This document shows, piece by piece, positions 59,074 to 64,000 of a DNA stretch of 64,000 nt. The notes under the pieces were generated by a model. That model was not told where the DNA came from, searched no databases, and saw only the letters and a list, made by a program, of their open reading frames with translations. Positions within the stretch are counted from its first letter, which is position 1, and every line of letters begins with the position of its first letter. Made by a program: the position numbers and the translations under genes. Source of the DNA: Pseudo-nitzschia pungens (taxonomy: Eukaryota; Bacillariophyta; Bacillariophyceae; Bacillariales; Bacillariaceae); assembly GCA_037355855.1 (NCBI GenBank), contig CM074758.1, forward strand, positions 1,647,001 through 1,711,000. Direction: 5' to 3'.

Positions 59074-62000
59074 CAAGGACAGCAAGAGTGGCAATCCAAA
59101 GGCCAACGCGAAAAACAAGGGAGGTGATGCGCCTAAGAATGCTCCGAAAGCAAAGAATGACAACAACAACAACAATAACAACAATAGCAATAATAACAAA
59201 GGAGGAGATGCCAACAAGAACAACAACCGCAATCGTCGCCGCAACAACCAAAACAAGGGCAACAAAAAGGGCGGGGACAAAAAGCAAAAAGAGCCCGCAT
59301 CTCCAAAGATCACGAAAGAGGAGGAGGAGAGAATGGAACAGGAACGGCTGAGAAAAATCGAAGAAGAGGCCGAGCGCAAACGTCTGGAAGAAGAGGAAAA
59401 GGCAAAGCAAGTCCGTCTCGAAATCCGTCAACAGGTCGAGAAGGAGCTGAACGAAAGATTCCAGGAGGCGATGGACTACCTCAAGGCGGTTGCGGAGACG
59501 TCCGAAGCCCGCAAGGCCAATCGGAATGCAATGTCGGCCGAAGATCTTGCCGCTTCGAGGAAAGAATTCGAGGCCAGCAAGAAATCGCTCAAGTCGGATC
59601 TGAAAAAGTGCACGGCCTTTGTCAAAAAGATCAAGACCGGGGGAGCTTGGTCCATGACACCCGATGCGCTTGTCAAGGATGCCTCGTCGCTTAACCTCTC
59701 GCGCTATGTGGAAGAAGTGATCGCTGCCGTTTTGGAAGCAAAACTGAAACTCACCGATATTCCCGTTGTGTTGGTGTTATGCAAGAGCATGAATCTCCGG
59801 TATTCAACATTCCTTCCGGCGTTGGTGACGGGTTTGTGGTCCGTGGTTCACGGGAAGCCAACCGATAACGAAACTAGCAAACTCCGTCGGGTGTACGTCC
59901 GTTTGTTGACGGAACTTCTTCTCAACGGACTCGCCACCGAGACAAAGCCTCTAATGAAACTCATTGCGGAAGCTTCTGGTGGAAAAGATGGAAGCTACAA
60001 CGTAACAGATGCCAGCATGGTCGTTGCGTTTGTCAAAGCTGCAGGCTTCGAAATTTTGGGCACGAGACCAACTTCGATTCAAAAGTATTCCAAAGTTATT
60101 GAGGGCGAACTTTTGAAACACGACAAGAACAAAGAGGAGGACACCCAAGAAGAGGATGAATCGAATCTGCCCGTACTCATATCCGACAAACAAGCAGCCG
60201 ATGGAACGACCATGATGGAGAATTTGAACGAACTCATTATGGAGCGAGCTGTATCGTCGGAAATTTCGAATAAATTCCTTGGGCACTGCAAGGGAGCCTA
60301 TGAGTTTTTATCGAAGTCTTTGATCCAAACCGATACGAAACTACAGAAGATGGAAAAACGATGTGAACAGGATCGACTTCTTGCTGGTTCGCTGACTGAA
60401 GCCCGTGAAAAGGGGCTACAAGATGCACGCAAGCTCCGAGAATCCTTGGAAAGAAGTGTTGAGGCCATGTCAGACATCATGGATTTGCCCTTGCCACAGC
60501 TCGAGAAGGAGGCGGAAGAGGAAACAGAGGGAGGAACCGGGGTTGAAGTGTGGACGAAAGACGGAAGCGACGAAGATGGTACCGACTTTGGGCCATTCGA
60601 CGACGAAGAAACCCGGGCATTTTATTGCGATGTACCTGATTTCCTTACGACGGTTCCGCCTGCATTGCTGGGACTGACTCAGGAGGACATTGACAAACGC
60701 AAAGCTCTCAATGAAGTGAAATTCGGTGCGGGTTTTGGTCCCGATAATGATTCCGAAGGAGATGCAGCTACCGATGTAGTTGCCCCTTCATCCGAGGCGG
60801 AGCTGGAAGCCGTAGAAAACGGCGAAGATATAGAACCTGGTGATGACAACGAAGAAACCAAGGAAGAAAACAAGGATGCTCCGCACTATAAGCTCATGGT
60901 TCTGCTGGAGCAAGAATTGCCAGAATGTAGTCGCAGAGAACAAATCGATGAGATATCCGAAAAGTTTTGCACGAATCATGGTTCAACCAAGAACGCAAGG
61001 AAACGCCTTTCAAAGACTCTGTTTCACGTTCCTCGCGCCCGGTTAGACCTTCTTCCGTATTATTCGCGCATGGCAGCAACTTTGGGTAGGGTTTGGCCGG
61101 ATATTGGGGATGTTTTGTTGGTTGATTTGGAACAGCAATTTCATGGTCAGGCTAAATTCAAGAAGAATCAGAACATCGAATCTCGAATGAGAACAGCGCG
61201 TTACATTGGGGAACTTACTAATTTTTCGCATGGCTCCGCCAATAGTGGCCCTGCGTTGTCTCAGGCGCTGCATGGACGATTTTACGGGAGGCAATGTCGA
61301 TGTTGCCTGCTGCTTGTTAGAGTCTTGTGGCAGATACTTGTATCGGCTTCCCCATACCAACAAAAAACTGAACAACGTCATGGAGACAATGTTACGATTG
61401 AGTAAGGCCAAGGTACGTTTCTTTCGGTTTACTTTTTGTTGGTTCATCAATGCACGTATTTCTTAACCATTGTTCTCCGCAGCGCTTGGAAGAACGTTCT
61501 TTGGCGTTGATCAAAACGGCGATGTATACGGTAAAGCCGCCTGCAAATGGAGCGAAGAAAGAGGTCAAACAGTATTCACCTTTGGAAGGGTATCTCAGAC
61601 ACATTCTGATGGAAAATTTGCAGCCAACAGAGTCTAGTATTTCGTTTGTATCAAAACAACTACTTCGCTTTCCCTGGGCTGATCCTTCTATGCAGTGCGG
61701 TGCATTGATTTGCAAAATCATGCTGAAGACTTGTCGTAATGGTCGTTACAAAGCGATTGAAGCTGTGGCGAATGTGGCAGCAAAGTTGCGTCGCCAAAAA
61801 CCCGAAGTTTGTATTAGATTACTTGATGATGTCGTTGAAGCTCTTCAGTGGTCAATAGAACATCCGGCGTTCAAAGACCAACAAAGAACTATAACTGTTG
61901 CTAGATTGCTTGGTGAGTTATATGTCGCGTCTTTGGCATCCGGTCAACTGATTTTTCAGCAGTTGTATCGATTCATCAATTTTGGCCACGAGATTCCTGA

Positions 62001-63537
62001 TGCGCTCAGAGAAGCTAGCGAAAAGGAAGCGACTTCGTCGGAATATCCCGAGGAATGTCTTCCTATGCTAAATGCTTCTTCTGGTGTCTCTGGCGCTATC
62101 CTCGAGGATGAGGAGATGGATCAAGACGACCTGGAAGCGAAGGAAGAAGAGAAAGAAGACGAGAAAGAAGAGGTGCAGCCAGTAGCTGTGTCGGTTCATT
62201 CAAAGTATGACCCTAGAGTTTTCTCGATATTGGATCCACCAAACTCTGTTTTCCGTGTCAAACTAGTTTGTGTACTTCTTGAAGTTGTATCGAAAAAAAT
62301 GCTCGTGACCAAGAATAACATCCCCAAAATCGAAGCTTTCCTTGCCGCCTTTCAGCGATACCTGTTCACAAAAACTACTCTTCCGACCGAAGTTGAATTC
62401 GCTCTGCTGGATACTTTTGATGTGATCGATTCCAAGTGGCGTGAAGTGGTGAAAGACCAAAAAAAGAAGAATAGTGGAGACACCGACAACTCGCAAGGCT
62501 TTCGTCGTTATCGGACTTGGCTAGAGGCTCATAATGCTACTATAGCGAACGAAGAAGCTGAAGCCGCGATGGATCGTCGTGCGCATCTGCGTCTTGAAGC
62601 TCTTGCGGGAAATAGTGCAGATGCTGCCGAAGTTTCTGCAAGCGACCTTCTGAATGAAGAGGATGATCTTGATGACGATGAGGATTATGACTCGGACGCC
62701 ATGTCGGTTGACTCGAAAGATAGTGACGACGAATCATTTTCCGTTGAAGAGAAGAGTAACGTTGAAGATCGATCGCACGATAACGAAGAATCAAGTGATG
62801 ACGATGAGGATTCAGATGATGATTCAGACGAAAGTGACGATGAGGATTCTGAAGAAGAATTTGACGAGGATGCTTACATGAGACAATTAGAGGAAGAAGC
62901 GTTTGAAGCCGAACTTCGGCGACTTACAATGGATGCGTTGGAGAAAGGGAAATCAACGTCTCGCGGTGGAAAGGTCTCAGATAGTATGGTTTCTGGATCT
63001 CAGTTCATTAAAAAGAAGCAGGCAGATACAGAAGCATCGCCTATGCCTAGTTTTGCACTGGGGGGAATGGAAGGAATTAGTTTCAATCTGCTTAAAAAGG
63101 GTAACAAGGGCAAAATGGAAGCCAAGCAATTTTTCGTTCCAAAGGATACGAATCTTGCGGCAGTTGCAACAAAGCAAGACGATGAAGCCGCCAGGGAGCG
63201 TGATATGATCAAAGCTAGGGTATTGCAGTATGAAGCAGAGAGCGCAATTTCTGAGGGAAACGTTTACCTCGAGCAAGAAAAGCTTCAGGTAATCCGAAAC
63301 AGACCACTTTCCATGGAAGAGATCGATAAGAACTTTGGGACAACTGGCGGCAACTTAGTCACTGCCCCAAACAAGAAGGCGTCCCCTGCACCAGGAAGCC
63401 AAACGGGTGGACGAGGAGGTCGAGGATACTCGTACTTAGGGCGTGGTGGAGGGCCTTTTGGACGCGGAGGAGGAAATTCCTTTGGGCGTCTAGGAGGACG
63501 TGGTCGTGGACGAACCAGTGGTCGTGGACTCGTGTGA
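59063..63537 (+). CDS. UPF2: Nonsense-mediated decay factor UPF2 (one internal frame break)
   Basis: Bridges UPF1 and UPF3 in mRNA surveillance; cytosol and perinuclear. Exon 1 is 59063-61412 and exon 2 is 61483-63537, with a 70-bp phase-0 intron (GTACGT...CCGCAG). Bridging the T5 break at 61222-61226 gives about 1,467 residues. Order: Lys/Asn-rich start with poly-Asn; a coiled-coil charged stretch ('EEEERMEQERLRKIEEEAER'); MIF4G-1 from about residue 180 ('LNLSRYVEEVIAAVLEAKLKL'); a linker with 'FGPFDDEETRAFY'; MIF4G-2 ('LDLLPYYSRMAATL', 'ARYIGELTNF|RMAPP', 'LLESCGRYLYR'); MIF4G-3 ('RTITVARLLGELYVASL'), which binds UPF3 in other species; an Asp/Glu/Ser-rich region; and a C-terminal UPF1-binding and RGG tail. 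The first ATG in the main frame is 59063; see the separate entry for the RGG ORF. The order and fold landmarks are typical of UPF2. Confidence 0.93.
59160..59200. repeat. AAC/AAT repeat encoding poly-Asn in UPF2
   Basis: A run of Asn codons with one Ser, in frame, in the low-complexity N-terminus of UPF2. Confidence 0.85.
61219..61230 (+). other. Frame break in UPF2 at a T5 run (AAT TTT TCG C)
   Basis: The upstream frame reads G-E-L-T-N-F and then non-conserved residues to a stop at 61405. The +1 frame continues at once as R-M-A-P-P-I-V-A-L-R-C-L, which aligns with the UPF2 second MIF4G domain. Removing one T of TTTTT (61222-61226) restores it. Neither side offers splice sites. P-site tRNA-Phe could also slip +1 from UUU to UUU here. 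Confidence 0.85.
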
Positions 63538-64000
63538 GAGTAAATATTTAACCAGGTTTTTCATCCGCGGCTTGACATTAGGCCCGTTGAGAATTTCGAC
63601 CAAATAAAGCATGGGGACATTCCACCTGACGCTCACCAGTGTTTCACGTTTGGCACAAAGGACTTCATGAATGCTAGCAAAATTGCTGTCCTCGCTCCAT
63701 GTTTTGGCAAAAGATAAATCAGCCTGTTAGCAATTATGAAACGCATCAAGCTGCCAACTGTTCCTCTAAACTCGAGCGTTAACGTGAGCTTTTCAGTGAT
63801 CAGAACCCTGAGTTGACGATTGCATGTTCGATTATGCACTACACTTATACAGTACGCGTAGTTATCGGTGACACCAACATCAAAATAAATTCCTCTCACA
63901 ATATTAGTATTTTCATTCATAATCGTACTAAAATGAAGACATGATGTAATTCTCGTGCCCTCCAGTCCTTTTGGTTATCTCCCTGAGCTCAATCACATCG
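63538..64000. other. 3' flank of UPF2 and right edge
   Basis: No supported gene. The 95-codon minus-strand ORF at 63633-63920 shows no family features; a partial gene beyond the edge cannot be excluded. Confidence 0.45.

Noticed and set aside
1..64000. Transposons, CRISPR arrays, rRNA and tRNA genes
   Set aside because: No transposase, integrase or reverse-transcriptase motifs, no regularly spaced repeats and no cloverleaf with a clear GTTC-containing T arm were noticed. A tRNA search program would be needed to exclude an intron-containing tRNA.

Overview
The window looks like nuclear DNA of a diatom, or a close photosynthetic stramenopile relative. The case rests on three things. First, eukaryotic housekeeping genes (Sec61 alpha, SCC2/NIPBL, BRF1, RIO1, UPF2, SHPRH-type helicase) with a few short GT-AG introns of about 70-250 bp. 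Second, two proteins with secondary-plastid presequences, meaning a signal peptide followed by an AF-type cleavage motif. Third, a secreted LRR protein with a cysteine-rich C-terminal tail of a kind I associate with diatoms. I found no transposase or integrase, CRISPR array, rRNA or convincing tRNA. I could not name a species.

Layout. 0.7-5.5 kb: a small ankyrin protein, an F-box-like/ankyrin protein and an MTHFR-like barrel protein. 5.5-7.4 kb: gene-poor, with microsatellites. 7.4-11.1 kb: a visibly GC-rich, low-complexity WD40 gene whose reading frame is broken once. 11.5-20.5 kb: a plastid membrane protein, Sec61 alpha and the cohesin loader SCC2. 21-24 kb: an unknown protein and a secreted LRR protein. 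24-26 kb: no supported gene. 26-32.5 kb: one five-exon gene for a 2,038-residue membrane-anchored protein ending in an alpha/beta-hydrolase. 32.8-41.2 kb: an SLC43-like MFS carrier and a SHPRH-like SNF2/PHD/RING protein. 42-49.3 kb: a thylakoid-lumen protein with a Tat signal, a multispan membrane protein, a CCCH zinc-finger protein and a single-pass membrane protein. 49.5-63.5 kb: a compact run of housekeeping genes (MtnA, BRF1, a DUF6817-like protein, RIO1, a crotonase, UPF2), mostly in divergent/convergent pairs only 100-650 bp apart.

Several exons were joined by hand from splice sites and family continuity: Sec61 alpha, SCC2, the LRR protein, the giant hydrolase, the MFS carrier, the lumen protein, MtnA, BRF1 and UPF2. 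Three otherwise intact conserved genes (WD40, SCC2, UPF2) each contain a one-base frame break at a short homopolymer. Assembly error is the simplest explanation, but the sites suit ribosomal slippage and deserve a check. UPF2 also has an RGG-rich ORF overlapping its first in-frame ATG.

The most unusual non-genic signal is a field of short palindromic words built from GTAAG/CTTAC, TACCGGTA and ACGTAC. They are concentrated in many of the intergenic gaps, sometimes as perfect 14-bp palindromes or hairpins. The genes share themes (RNA surveillance and processing, ribosome and tRNA production, chromatin, secretion, plastid) but do not form one pathway.
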